DNA of 64,000 nucleotides from Nitrospira sp. CR1.3 (GTDB lineage: Bacteria > Nitrospirota > Nitrospiria > Nitrospirales > Nitrospiraceae): positions 23,715 to 87,714 of the forward strand of contig WIAH01000017.1 of NCBI GenBank assembly GCA_014055525.1, written 5' to 3'. The notes under the pieces were generated by a model. The model made no database searches. It had not been told where the DNA came from and worked only from the letters and a program-made list of their open reading frames with translations. This document shows positions 8,916-17,821 of the stretch, in pieces. Both the position numbers and the translations under genes were made by a program. Position 1 is the first letter of the stretch. Each line of letters opens with the position of its first letter.

Positions 8916-9281
8916 ATGAAGACCTCGCTCGTGCTTTTTTCCGCCTGCGTATTCGTTCTGATGATATTCACTTTGGTTTTCGCCAATCCGGATATGCTTC
9001 CGAAACATCCCGGCTACCCGATGGGCAAAGCCGTCGATCCCGTCAAGGGACAGCCCCTGGCCAACGATCCAGGCCAGAGCAACGCGACCGGCGAGGGGTC
9101 ACTGACCAAGGCCGCCGCCTTCGACGACACCCATTCGAAGCAAAAACTCTCGATCAATGAGGACAATCAGCGACTCATAGAGAAGCCCGGCGCGGGAGTC
9201 CTGCCCAAAGTCCAGGGCCCGAATATCAAGATCGAGCCGCCGGTGAAGGAAGCCACGAAGGTAAACGCGGCGCCGCAGTGA
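8916..9281 (+). CDS. Small exported protein, unknown function
   Basis: 121 residues from the ATG at 8916, chosen because AAGGAGG lies 8 bases upstream and the protein then starts with a clean signal peptide (MKTSLVLFSACVFVLMIF). The mature part is hydrophilic, Pro/Lys/Asn-rich and without Cys (KHPGYPMGKAVDPVKGQPL; KVQGPNIKIEPPVKEATK). It looks like a flexible periplasmic protein. I do not recognise a family. Confidence 0.72.
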   Translation: MKTSLVLFSACVFVLMIFTLVFANPDMLPKHPGYPMGKAVDPVKGQPLANDPGQSNATGEGSLTKAAAFDDTHSKQKLSINEDNQRLIEKPGAGVLPKVQGPNIKIEPPVKEATKVNAAPQ

Positions 9282-9553
9282 ATCACTCCGAATGAAGCGA
9301 TGAACAGCCTGTCGGGTCCTGAAAGCCAGGCCTTTCGGGACCCGGCGACAATCGATCCGAACAATTGGATCCAAGGCTTCACCGCTTCTCGAGGTCGCAC
9401 TCCAGGTCTCCACTTCCTCGTATCATGGCCCTTCTTCCTTCCAACCAGCATGAGCGTCCGCATCGGGAGCGGGATTGAGCTTCTAGTCCGTCCGGAGTAG
9501 GATTACGGGCGGCCGGATTTATTCACTCTAATTTTGCAGGGAGGAAGAGGGTA

Positions 9554-10003
9554 ATGCGCATTCGAAAAGACAGAACGGTGGTGGTCGTTGCCCTGCTGGG
9601 CATGCTGATCGGCGGTTGTGCGAGTGAGGGGACGACGAGTTCCGGCGGAGGGGCTGCTTCCGGTTCCGGTGCAAGCGCCGGGGCAACATCCGGTTCCGCC
9701 TCGAGTTCAGGGTCAGCCGGCGGAGCGGCGGCGCAACCAGATTCGTTGCAGGCCTGTTTGGCGAAGATTCCACCCTCCGCTACCGCGGGAACCAGGCAAG
9801 TGGCCGAAGAGAGTTGCAAGCGGGATGAAGCGGTGCGGGCTGGAATTGTCGGGGCTGCTTCCACCAAGAGCAACGACCGGGCTGCGTCTGGAACTCAGGG
9901 CGATACGCTGGAGGCCTGCATGGCCCGCATTCCCAAAGATGCCAGCGCGGGACAGAAGATGTTGGCGGAACAAAGCTGCCGTCGTGACCAGGCGAACCGC
10001 TGA
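9554..10003 (+). CDS. Lipoprotein with two Cys-pair repeats
   Basis: 149 residues. The lipobox is MLIGGC (Cys22), followed by a ~38-residue Ser/Gly/Ala linker. Two 33-residue repeats follow at about residues 63-95 and 117-149, both of the form D-[ST]-L-x-A-C-x-A-x-I-P ... A-G ... A-E-x-S-C-x-R-D-x-A-x-R, with 18 of 33 positions identical. Each repeat holds two Cys, so each probably folds as a small disulfide-bonded helical hairpin tethered to the outer membrane. GGAGG precedes the ATG. The family and function are unknown to me. Confidence 0.82.
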   Translation: MRIRKDRTVVVVALLGMLIGGCASEGTTSSGGGAASGSGASAGATSGSASSSGSAGGAAAQPDSLQACLAKIPPSATAGTRQVAEESCKRDEAVRAGIVGAASTKSNDRAASGTQGDTLEACMARIPKDASAGQKMLAEQSCRRDQANR

Positions 10004-10016
10004 GCGCTGATTTGCC

Positions 10017-12266
10017 TTACGCGAAAATTGTCGCGATCATGTCGAAGCCGGTCGAGACGGTCCAGAATACCTGTCGAGGGACTGATCTTGTCCGGAGTAG
10101 AGGCTGGACGGAGAGGGAGATCCAGGTCATCGATGCGGTGAGCGCGGAATGCATGCGGTCATAGGCAAGCCGGAGGGACGAATCCCGATCCTGCGAGTGC
10201 CGACTAACTGTCTCCTTCACACTCAACAGCATGTCCTGCTTCATCTCAGCAAAACCGATGAAGTGTTTCAAACCGTAATAGAGCAGCGCCGCGTTGCCGA
10301 CCGCGAGCGCAGCGGCGATCCAACGCCCCCCCGCTCCGTGATAGAGCGCGAGTCCCACGCTCAACAGCAGCATCGCGAGCTGGAAAGCCAGGTCCAGTCC
10401 GGATGTTCTCGTTCGTCCGGAAATCTTCGGCGTCCGCCGGAAGGGGATCTTAGTCCCCACCAACATTTGCCGCAGCGACGTCACGGCTCCCGTCAGATGG
10501 ACGGGAAGGAGAAGCAGATTGAGCGCGTAGGCGCGAAGCAGGTCCCTCAGCGGGCGATAGCCCGCAAACGCGAGATCGCGGGCGTACAGCACGAAGAAGG
10601 GGAATGCTGCCAGCGGCATGGCCAACGTCATCAGGTCGGGCGAAAAGGGCACGATCAAGAGCAGCAGCACGCTCAAGGGGGTCAGGGCGAGCGACGTCAA
10701 ATAGTGGAATTGCAACAGACCCTGGCATGCCTTGCCGAATCCGTTCGGACCGCAACGCAGAAACTCGAGCAATTTCGGAAGGATGATCAAGCCCCCGTTG
10801 GCCCACCGCGCCCGTTGAATGACCAGAGAGCCGAAGTCCGGAGGAGTCGCACTATAGGCGAGTCGCTCCGGGTGATTGTAAAGCGTCCATCCCTTGCTCA
10901 ACAGATCGACGGTGGATTCCGTATCTTCAATGACCGTGCGATCCTGAATGTACCGCTTGATGGTGATCCCGCCCATTCGCTCAATCTGACAGATCTCTTC
11001 TAACGCCGATTTTCTCAACAGGGCATTGGCCCCGACCCAGAACGTGGCGCCGAACCGGGTAAATCCTTGATGCACGAAATATTGAATGTCGGTGGTGGCC
11101 CCGGCGGTTCGTTCCAGTGCGCCAGGCGCATTGGGGAAGGCGCTGTAGGGCGTTTGAGCCACGGCGGTTCGCGTATGGTCAGGCTGTTCCATAAGGCGGA
11201 CCAAGGTCGCGGCATACTGAGGCTTGAGCAGGCTGTCGGCATCGAGCGTAATGACGTAGGGCGAGTCCGGAATCAAGCGGCTGCCCGTCAACGCTTCGGT
11301 TTCTTCGAGGTGAACCCCATTTGCCCGCAACACCGGTTTCACCCGTTTTCCCATCATGTCCAGATAGCTGTTCAGATTCATCGCCTTGTTGGGTTCATGG
11401 GAGAGATTGCAGTACTGCTTGCGCTCGAACACGTCGAATTCGACCCGGAAGCGACCGGCGAGGCCCTCATAGGCCGCTTCGATCCTGTCAACGAGGCAAG
11501 CGCCGTCAATCTGCCGCACTTGGCTTCGTCGACCAAACCACTCACTCGCCTGTGCCCGGAAGAATTCTGCCGGTCTGGTCAGGATTTCTTCGACAAACCA
11601 GACATCGGTGTGCGATTCAACAGGGAAGTCTTTGGCCTGAATCTCGAACCACTCTGCAACAGACCGGCAGCAATCCGAAAGCCGGACACACTCTGCTTCC
11701 AACGTCGCGCAGTCATCGGAGCGGCGATCACGAAAGGCCTCTTGCACTTGGGCAATAAGCGCCGCAGGCTCAGCCAGCAACGTCCGCAGATCGAACGGCA
11801 CGGTTCTCGAGGCCCAGAGCGACTTCCGGTCCTGGTGGGATCTTGGTGCCGGTGGATCATCCAACAACAAGACGACCCGCTTGTTCGGATAATCCTGCAA
11901 GGCCGCAGAGAGCAGCGTTTGCCGAATGATCGGAATTTCTTCTTTGTAGGAAGGAACGAGGATGGTCAGAGAGGGAGCGGAATCACGTGCGACGGGCGCG
12001 GTCGAGCCTGGATGACCCATCCCGCCAGATTCGTTCCTCGTCAGCCGGCCAAATCTCGCCAGTTCGTAACACAGGTTTCCATACACTAAATATCCCGCCA
12101 GCAAGGCAAAGAGGGTCGCTTCGAGCAACCGGACAGTCTGATGTTCCTCGATCGCTGCCCAGGCAACGGTTCCGGTCGACCAGGCAAGCATGGCCGCCGC
12201 AAGGGACGTCACGGCCAGGGAAAGCCAGGTGAGTCGCAGTTCGCAGTCTTGTTGCTTTGGTGACAT
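10017..12266 (-). CDS. Membrane-bound processive family-2 glycosyltransferase
   Basis: About 750 residues from the ATG at 12266; an in-frame TTG at 12299 is possible. N-terminal membrane helices lead to a GT-A domain with the family-2 signature residues: LTILVPSYKEE, LDD, the DxD in VITLDADSLL, the base in DRTVIEDTE and the processivity motif QRARW (Q-x-x-R-W). A membrane block follows with about five to six helices. This architecture belongs to cellulose/chitin/hyaluronan-synthase-like enzymes that polymerise and export a polysaccharide. An insert of ~150 residues between the first and second catalytic blocks is longer than usual. No polymer-specific partner (c-di-GMP domain, BcsB-like protein) is nearby, so the product is unknown. 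Confidence 0.85.
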   Translation of the reverse strand: MSPKQQDCELRLTWLSLAVTSLAAAMLAWSTGTVAWAAIEEHQTVRLLEATLFALLAGYLVYGNLCYELARFGRLTRNESGGMGHPGSTAPVARDSAPSLTILVPSYKEEIPIIRQTLLSAALQDYPNKRVVLLLDDPPAPRSHQDRKSLWASRTVPFDLRTLLAEPAALIAQVQEAFRDRRSDDCATLEAECVRLSDCCRSVAEWFEIQAKDFPVESHTDVWFVEEILTRPAEFFRAQASEWFGRRSQVRQIDGACLVDRIEAAYEGLAGRFRVEFDVFERKQYCNLSHEPNKAMNLNSYLDMMGKRVKPVLRANGVHLEETEALTGSRLIPDSPYVITLDADSLLKPQYAATLVRLMEQPDHTRTAVAQTPYSAFPNAPGALERTAGATTDIQYFVHQGFTRFGATFWVGANALLRKSALEEICQIERMGGITIKRYIQDRTVIEDTESTVDLLSKGWTLYNHPERLAYSATPPDFGSLVIQRARWANGGLIILPKLLEFLRCGPNGFGKACQGLLQFHYLTSLALTPLSVLLLLIVPFSPDLMTLAMPLAAFPFFVLYARDLAFAGYRPLRDLLRAYALNLLLLPVHLTGAVTSLRQMLVGTKIPFRRTPKISGRTRTSGLDLAFQLAMLLLSVGLALYHGAGGRWIAAALAVGNAALLYYGLKHFIGFAEMKQDMLLSVKETVSRHSQDRDSSLRLAYDRMHSALTASMTWISLSVQPLLRTRSVPRQVFWTVSTGFDMIATIFA

Positions 12267-12604
12267 CGGACGATGCAGAACCCCCGCCCGCCAAAGCAAT
12301 CATGATGCCATTCGAGTTGTGAACTGGTTCGCCTCAGAACCTCAATCTTTCTCTATCATTCCGCTTCGTCTCTGTGCAGGTTCGAAGGGAATGCCGACCA
12401 TATCGCCTCAGGATGAGGCTCAATTGCTGATTAGGGTTTGATTAAGTTGACCGGCCTGTGGATACCGTGGATAGGGTGACTGGCTTTTGTCATGAGCGGG
12501 TTTTACAATCGCGCGGGCTTGAGGAATGCCTTTCCAATTCAGTTATGCATGGAGAAGTTGCCGCAAAAAACGACTCTCCTGAATTCGAAGAGCGGCCCAC
12601 CGGC
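12267..12604. other. Divergent intergenic region
   Basis: About 338 bases between the minus-strand glycosyltransferase and the plus-strand exported protein, presumably holding both promoters. An in-frame GTG at 12458 could extend the plus-strand gene, but the added residues look non-coding. No repeat or hairpin stands out. Confidence 0.4.
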
Positions 12605-13567
12605 ATGACAGCATTTCTTTGTTTCAGAGCGATGATGGTTATCTTGCCGCTCGTCGCCGCGAGCGCTTCTGCCTTCGTGCCGATTGCGCAAGCAGCTCCA
12701 CCCCCTGAAGCTGCGACTGCTTCCGGTGGGACTGTCCCACAATCGGGGAACTGTCCTGCCGGACGCGAACAGGACGAGCATTGCCTGCCGGGAGGCCTGG
12801 GAAGTCCTGCAAGGCCGGGCGGTCCGATCCGCCCGCCGGTCATGCCGCCAGGAATCCCGCCGGCGAGCCAGCCAGCAGACTCCGAGGCCCCCGAGAAGAT
12901 CGTCGGTTGGGCAGAGGCCACGTTGCACATTCATGACGACGATCAGGACGTCACCTATACCTCAGGCCGTGTGCAGCTCACCTTCCTTCGGAGAAATGTG
13001 CAGGACATGCCGGGGAATACTCAGTACGTCGTGGTCCCCGATGTGGGGGCAGAGGGCATGACCTGGAACGCGAGCGGAAGAGTGTTCGGCTGCATCGTGG
13101 AAGGGAAGGCGATCATCCCGTTCCCGTTCGTACTCACTGACTCACCTCATGGCGTTGTTGCCCTTTTCCCAGGCATCCACCTGCCGATGGACCCGAGTGG
13201 TCCTGCCTTCGGCTACCTGAACCTGGTCGGGCCGGACGGGGGCGACTTTCATAGCGTCATGATCAGAATGTTTGATCCTGACGCGAGGCTCATCAAGACC
13301 TGCCCGGGTGATCCACCGTTGGTCACGAAGGAAAAGTTCGATGCCGGCTATCTCCTCCACATTTTGTGGCAGAAGAACACATACACCAATGGCAGCGTCT
13401 CCTTCGAGGGGCTGCAGACGTACGACCAGGGCAACCCGCTCGACTTTCTCAACCTGCTCCCGCCCGGCGCGGGCATTCCGGAAAGTGCACGTCAGCAACT
13501 GCAGGCGTCCGGCTCCGGTACCAGCCGTCGCTACACCTGGATATGGGAGTTGGGTCCATTTCGTTAG
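12605..13567 (+). CDS. Exported protein of unknown function
   Basis: About 320 residues from the ATG at 12605, chosen so that the protein starts with a signal peptide (MTAFLCFRAMMVILPLVAAS...). The nearby ATGs at 12632/12635 are alternatives. A Pro/Gly-rich linker (PGGPIRPPVMPPGIPP) is followed by a beta-rich domain starting IVGWAEATLHIHDDDQDVTY. No catalytic motif is recognised. The DNA directly after the stop looks like decayed coding sequence, so the gene may once have been longer. Confidence 0.6.
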   Translation: MTAFLCFRAMMVILPLVAASASAFVPIAQAAPPPEAATASGGTVPQSGNCPAGREQDEHCLPGGLGSPARPGGPIRPPVMPPGIPPASQPADSEAPEKIVGWAEATLHIHDDDQDVTYTSGRVQLTFLRRNVQDMPGNTQYVVVPDVGAEGMTWNASGRVFGCIVEGKAIIPFPFVLTDSPHGVVALFPGIHLPMDPSGPAFGYLNLVGPDGGDFHSVMIRMFDPDARLIKTCPGDPPLVTKEKFDAGYLLHILWQKNTYTNGSVSFEGLQTYDQGNPLDFLNLLPPGAGIPESARQQLQASGSGTSRRYTWIWELGPFR

Positions 13568-13777
13568 GCACACTGATGTTGATCTGAATGATTTCCGCGT
13601 CACCCATAGCCGTGCGTTGTCGCTTGCGCGGGCGGCGACTACCAGGTGAATGTGTCTGTGATGGGAACAGGAACCGGAGACACTTGCAAGGAGGCACTGC
13701 TCACTTTCCCGCCCAGGTGCTCCCATCTGCTGCCGGCCTTGGGATCCGAGCTCAACGCGCTCAGCGCGCATTGGTAG
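13568..13777 (+). pseudogene. Possible decayed coding remnant after the exported protein
   Basis: Frame-broken stretch. One frame after the upstream stop reads DVDLNDFRVTHSRALSL. Another, opening after a TAG at 13607-13609 and closing at 13777, reads protein-like CAGGDYQVNVSVMGTGTGDT then CKEALLTF. The alternation of Gly/Asp turns and beta-strand residues suggests an exported beta domain that lost its frame. There is no start codon or ribosome site. This is a weak call; the rest of the gap to 13995 shows nothing. Confidence 0.3.
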
Positions 13778-13995
13778 CAGATTTCACGGTTCAGACTGAG
13801 GGTTGATGGACAGATAAAGGTGCCGACCCTGCCTATCTGAGACTGAAAGGCTATCGCGCTTGTGGCCTTCGTCCGCCACGAGCAAAAGCTGTTGCGCAAG
13901 CGCAGGGCTCGAAACGAGAAGAAGACATGTCGATGCGCACACCCGAATCACATGTTGCATCGGCGGCATCATCTTCCACCTCATTGCCGACGCGA

Positions 13996-14484
13996 TCATC
14001 TGTTGCTATTGTCGCAATCCGCCTGCTTGGTCAGCTCGCCCAGTTTCGTCAGTTCGGCTTCATGCGCGCGATAGAAATTGACGTTCGCCATCTTCACACC
14101 AGGCGGCAGCTTGCCTCCCGGCTGGGCAAGCGCCCAGGAAGCCAAGCCGTTCTGGAAGAGCGAAAAGGAGAACAGCAGGTACTCGCGCGACGTCATCCCG
14201 GCTGCCTTGAGTGCCGACTTCACCGCCGGAACTCCATCCAGGCGCGCCGCGAGGTCATTGAGCGACTTCCCTCCCTCTTCGCCATCGCAATTCTGCGGCA
14301 TCTGTTCCGCCAGCGGCTCCAGCTTGCGGATGGCCTGTTTATACTTGGCCAATCCCGCGTCGGTCAGCACGTAGTCGGCGACTTCCTTCGTGTCGCGATC
14401 AGTCAGGCTCTCGGCCACCGCCGGCGCCAACAGCGGAAGCGCGACCGTTACGAGGAACGCGGCCTTGAATACCTTGTTCATCAT
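13996..14484 (-). CDS. Exported protein of unknown function
   Basis: 162 residues. Signal peptide MMNKVFKAAFLVTVALPLLA, then a helical mature part (DTKEVADYVLTDAGLAKYKQ; KLEPLAEQMPQNCDGEEGGK) with two Cys, one near the middle and one at the C-terminus. GGAGGAGAGG precedes the tandem ATGs. It lies 26 bases downstream of a HEAT-repeat exported protein on the same strand, which suggests an operon with 14511-15758 and 15805-16197. Confidence 0.75.
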   Translation of the reverse strand: MMNKVFKAAFLVTVALPLLAPAVAESLTDRDTKEVADYVLTDAGLAKYKQAIRKLEPLAEQMPQNCDGEEGGKSLNDLAARLDGVPAVKSALKAAGMTSREYLLFSFSLFQNGLASWALAQPGGKLPPGVKMANVNFYRAHEAELTKLGELTKQADCDNSNR

Positions 14485-14510
14485 GCCTCTCCTCCGAGGA
14501 TCGAGTCGGC

Positions 14511-15758
14511 TCAGAATCCGAGCGCCTTCTCCAGATCCTCTTGGCCTTTCTTGAACTGCTTCTTCTCCGCCGCGTCTTTCTTCTTGGTCAGGGCTTCCAG
14601 TTCCGCTTCCCGCTTTTTGGCAGCCTCCTCTTCCTTTCTCGCAACGGCCTGTTGTGCCTCTTCCTCCCGCTGCTCCTGGAGCGAGGCCACTTGGGCTGCC
14701 TTAAGTGCATCGTCCGGAACCGTAGTCCACGCCAAGCGATAGCCCGGCCGTTTGAAGGCCAGCTCCTGATAGAGCACGACGTAACGGGTGGGATAGCTGC
14801 GCTGGCCGATCTGGCGTTCTTCGAGGACGTATACGGTCGACGAGCTGAAGAGCTTCGGTTCGTATGAATCCAGATACATTCTGGTGCCTTGCTGTGCCCC
14901 CATGGATTGAATCTTCTGCATGAACTCCGTATAGGCCTGCACATCCCTGGGATCGGGCGGCTTCGTATTTTCTATTTCCTTCCCCGCCGCCTGTTGCGCC
15001 TGATCGTGGGCTTCTCGTTCGTCTTGGATCTGGAAGCGGTACTTCTCTTGGAACTCTTCAAGTTTAAAAGGGCCTTTCTTGGCCTTCGCCTTAAAGAATG
15101 AAGCGGGGTCGCTCTTTCCTTTGATGACGTACGACAATCGACCGACCGACGCGTCACTGGAACCAAACAGATACAAACTATCCGGCGCGACCGGCATCGA
15201 GAATTTCGCCACGTCCGGTGGAGTCTGCGGCGTCCGTCCTGCGTGCATCGTTACGGCCCGTTGTTTCAGCAAGCTGATGGCGTTGCCCTTGCCATGGTAG
15301 AGCATGCTGGACACTGCATGCCTCACATCCGGAACGGGATCATTAGTTAGAGGGATCAGTATACTCGCGTCCTGATCCTGCGGCCCGATCATCCCGATCG
15401 CATCCGCCGCGGCGATCCGCAATTCGACCTCAGGCCTCCTGCGAAACATGCGCACAATATCAGGGATGTACTGGCGTTTCGCCGTCGCACCCAACGTCAA
15501 TAAATCCTCTTTCAGGATCGCGACAAAATTGTCTCTCAGTCTGTCGCAATTCGACTCCTTCGCTGCTTTACCACTACATTCGCGGTGATACTTCACCACT
15601 ATCGGATCGACCAGATCTTCAGTACGTGCTGGAGCGACCACTGCCGATTTCTGGCTTCCCGCTGCGGGGGTGGCTGCCCAAAGAAGATCAGAAATTGAAA
15701 GTGACAGGAGCATGACCAAGGCTGTGATGATGGTCGAACGAGCGTCACCTGGCTGCAT
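14511..15758 (-). CDS. Exported HEAT-repeat protein with a C-terminal coiled coil
   Basis: 415 residues. Signal peptide (IITALVMLLSLSISDLLWAA). HEAT/armadillo-type helices lie around residues 85-170, for example RRRPEVELRIAAADAIGMIG and NDPVPDVRHAVSSMLYHG. A mixed domain follows with ARTPQT and SLYLFGSSDASVGRLSYVIK. The last ~70 residues are a strongly charged Glu/Lys/Ala coiled coil (EEEAQQAVARKEEEAAKKRE). HEAT arrays bind partner proteins, so a scaffold role is plausible. GAGGAGG precedes the ATG. Confidence 0.8.
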   Translation of the reverse strand: MQPGDARSTIITALVMLLSLSISDLLWAATPAAGSQKSAVVAPARTEDLVDPIVVKYHRECSGKAAKESNCDRLRDNFVAILKEDLLTLGATAKRQYIPDIVRMFRRRPEVELRIAAADAIGMIGPQDQDASILIPLTNDPVPDVRHAVSSMLYHGKGNAISLLKQRAVTMHAGRTPQTPPDVAKFSMPVAPDSLYLFGSSDASVGRLSYVIKGKSDPASFFKAKAKKGPFKLEEFQEKYRFQIQDEREAHDQAQQAAGKEIENTKPPDPRDVQAYTEFMQKIQSMGAQQGTRMYLDSYEPKLFSSSTVYVLEERQIGQRSYPTRYVVLYQELAFKRPGYRLAWTTVPDDALKAAQVASLQEQREEEAQQAVARKEEEAAKKREAELEALTKKKDAAEKKQFKKGQEDLEKALGF

Positions 15759-15804
15759 ACATATCCTCCTCAGAAGGAGTCCACTATTCCGGTTAAGGGG
15801 TTCA

Positions 15805-16197
15805 CTACGGTATGATAACTAGGTCTTCCAAGTCTTCATCTTGACCAGCGCCGCTGGGCTGATACCGGATGTCAGCGTGCGCTTTCTTTTCTCTCATGTG
15901 TTCCGCGACCAGGCGGGTGAAATATTTGGAGTTTTCGAGATCTCTCACACTATCGGCTTCCTTCGTCCCACACTTCTTCTTGAACGCCGGGACGTACTTC
16001 TCGACGAGCTCGCGATCGTAGTTGCCAGGTCCGTTTTTGGATTCTTCTAACCTGAGCTTATAGGAAGCCCTGATGCTAGAGTAAATCTGTTTCATCTCTT
16101 CCGTGCACGGATCGTCGCCCGCCAGGCTTGGTGAAGGCCATAGCAGCACGACGATGCAGAGCGACAATCCACAGATAGAGATGCGTCCGATTGCCAT
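15805..16197 (-). CDS. Small exported protein of unknown function
   Basis: 131 residues from the ATG at 16197, chosen for its AGGAGGG ribosome site and the signal peptide MAIGRISICGLSLCIVVLLW. In-frame sequence further upstream is antisense to the TMTC-like gene. The mature part has two Cys (DDPCTEEM ... KKKCGTKE) and a charged helix (YFTRLVAEHMREKKAHADIR). It sits about 50 bases before the HEAT-repeat gene on the same strand. Confidence 0.72.
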   Translation of the reverse strand: MAIGRISICGLSLCIVVLLWPSPSLAGDDPCTEEMKQIYSSIRASYKLRLEESKNGPGNYDRELVEKYVPAFKKKCGTKEADSVRDLENSKYFTRLVAEHMREKKAHADIRYQPSGAGQDEDLEDLVIIP

Positions 16198-16236
16198 AAT
16201 CCCTCCTATACCCGATGAACGCGATGCAGTATAACG

Positions 16237-17646
16237 TTGTCCGTGGTCATAAGGCTCCGCACAGTTTTGCCGCTCAGCACGCTCTGCGCTGTCACCGTGT
16301 TCGTGTATGTCATAGCGTTCTCCGGCGACTTTCACTACGACGATTCGCGCACAGTGCTCGAAAATCCGCACCTGGAAAGCTTGCGGACCTTCGTCGGCCA
16401 TCTCGATCACATGGTCCGGCCGGTCCTCTACGCTACGTTCCTGCTCGATCGCTGGCTCTATGGATCCGACCCTTCCGGTTACCACGTCCTCAACCTGCTG
16501 CTCCACCTGGGTTCTGGTCTCCTCGTCTATCGCATCCTCACCGGCGCTGTAGCAGATGAACGCTCTTCTGTCCCGTTCTGGACCGCGCTGGTCTTTCTTA
16601 TTCATCCGATCGCAACCGAAGCGGTGACCTATATATCAGGACGGGCATCAAGCTTGATGGCATTCTTTTACCTCGCCGCTCTGTTCCTGTATATCAAGGC
16701 TTCAGAGGATCCACAACCCGTGAGACTTTGCCGACTGTACCTGTCAGGGGCGGTCACATCTTTCCTGTTCTCAGTCGGCTCCAAGGAAACGGCGGTCACC
16801 TTTCCGCTTATCCTCCTACTCTGGGATACCTTGATACAACGCTTGAAGGGTCCAACCCTCCGCACTGTCATGCTCTCCCGTCACCTGCCCTTCTGGATCG
16901 TGCTACTCCTGGCGGCCGCTTGGGCCCTGAGCCACCCGCGCTACACAGCTCTTGCGGATTTCAGCCTCACAATTCGTCCCTTCTGGGACAATCTGCTGAG
17001 CGAGTTGCATGCCACTGCCTATGCGCTGACTCTTTTCTTCACACCTTGGAACCAAAACTTCGATCACGATCTTCCGGTATTCCACTCACTGACTCAATGG
17101 CCCCTTCCGCTGGATATCCTGTTACTCTCAGTAACGGTAGCGGCTGTGCTGCTGTCGTGGCGTCGCTTTCCCCTACTCGCCTTTGGCGTGGGTTGGTTTT
17201 TCATTCAGCTCCTACCGACCAGCCTCATTCCGCGAAACGACCTGTTGAGCGAACGGAACCTGTACCTTCCATCTATAGGACTGTTCTTGGCGATCGTCGC
17301 GCTTGGCTCGCGTTTCACCCAATGGGTCACGACACTCTTCGCGCGTCCCGGATTTGTCCGCTCCACCTTCACCGGCATTGCGGCCTTGTTAGTTATCGTA
17401 CTGGGCACTTTCACATATCAGCGAAACCTGCTCTACCAGGACCGAATCCTGCTCTGGTCCGACACAGCCCGCAAATCTCCGAATAAAGCGAGACCGCACA
17501 ACAATCTCGGCCACGCCTACGCCTTACATGGCGACTGGGACCGCGCCATCGACGAATTTCGCACGGCAGCGCGATTGGATCCCGATTTCATCCTCGCCCG
17601 GCAGAATCTGCGCGACGCCTACCTTCATCGCGTCGGGCGCCAATAG
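16237..17646 (+). CDS. Multi-pass membrane protein with C-terminal TPR, TMTC/PMT-like
   Basis: About 469 residues from a TTG (a GTG at 16243 is equally possible). The first helix is followed by the acidic luminal motif FSGDFHYDDSRTVLENPHLE, characteristic of TMTC-like and other GT-C glycosyltransferases in which the Asp pair is functional. About ten further hydrophobic segments follow. The C-terminus holds at least one TPR unit (NNLGHAYALHGDWDRAIDEF then RTAARLDPDF). A periplasm-facing protein O-glycosyltransferase is the best guess. The gene is divergent from the small exported protein at 16197 across only 39 bases. Confidence 0.72.
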   Translation: MSVVIRLRTVLPLSTLCAVTVFVYVIAFSGDFHYDDSRTVLENPHLESLRTFVGHLDHMVRPVLYATFLLDRWLYGSDPSGYHVLNLLLHLGSGLLVYRILTGAVADERSSVPFWTALVFLIHPIATEAVTYISGRASSLMAFFYLAALFLYIKASEDPQPVRLCRLYLSGAVTSFLFSVGSKETAVTFPLILLLWDTLIQRLKGPTLRTVMLSRHLPFWIVLLLAAAWALSHPRYTALADFSLTIRPFWDNLLSELHATAYALTLFFTPWNQNFDHDLPVFHSLTQWPLPLDILLLSVTVAAVLLSWRRFPLLAFGVGWFFIQLLPTSLIPRNDLLSERNLYLPSIGLFLAIVALGSRFTQWVTTLFARPGFVRSTFTGIAALLVIVLGTFTYQRNLLYQDRILLWSDTARKSPNKARPHNNLGHAYALHGDWDRAIDEFRTAARLDPDFILARQNLRDAYLHRVGRQ

Positions 17647-17821
17647 GAACTGGCTCCGCCGCTAGGGACTGGCTCCGCCGTCTGCGGCGGTGCCTGTCCC
17701 TCTCTCGAACGGGTGTTCCTCTTCCGGAACGCGGGGACAGCCTCCAAACGGAAGGGAGGCAGTCCCCGCGTTTCCTCTGACAGGGACAGTCGCCGGTCGG
17801 AAAGGCGACCGTCCCCTTCCT
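17647..17821. repeat. Cluster of three REP-like imperfect palindromes
   Basis: Three hairpin-forming units fill the gap between two convergent genes. Unit 1: AGGGACTGGCTCCGCCG (17664-17680) pairs with 17685-17701 (15 of 17). Unit 2: 17726-17745 pairs with 17755-17775 (one mismatch, one bulge). Unit 3: 17779-17794 pairs with 17804-17819 (about 13 of 16). All arms share a GGGAC[AT]G core. A copy of half of unit 1 (ACTGGCTCCGCCG) precedes it at 17649-17661. This looks like a BIME-type REP cluster and may also end both transcripts. Confidence 0.65.

Noticed and set aside
11067..12089. 340-codon plus-strand open frame
   Set aside because: It is antisense to the glycosyltransferase gene, whose motifs are clear. 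The translation has no domain, and the frame is a by-product of GC-rich codons.
17647..17821. CRISPR array
   Set aside because: The repeats are inverted hairpins of differing sequence without equal spacers, and no cas gene is in the window.
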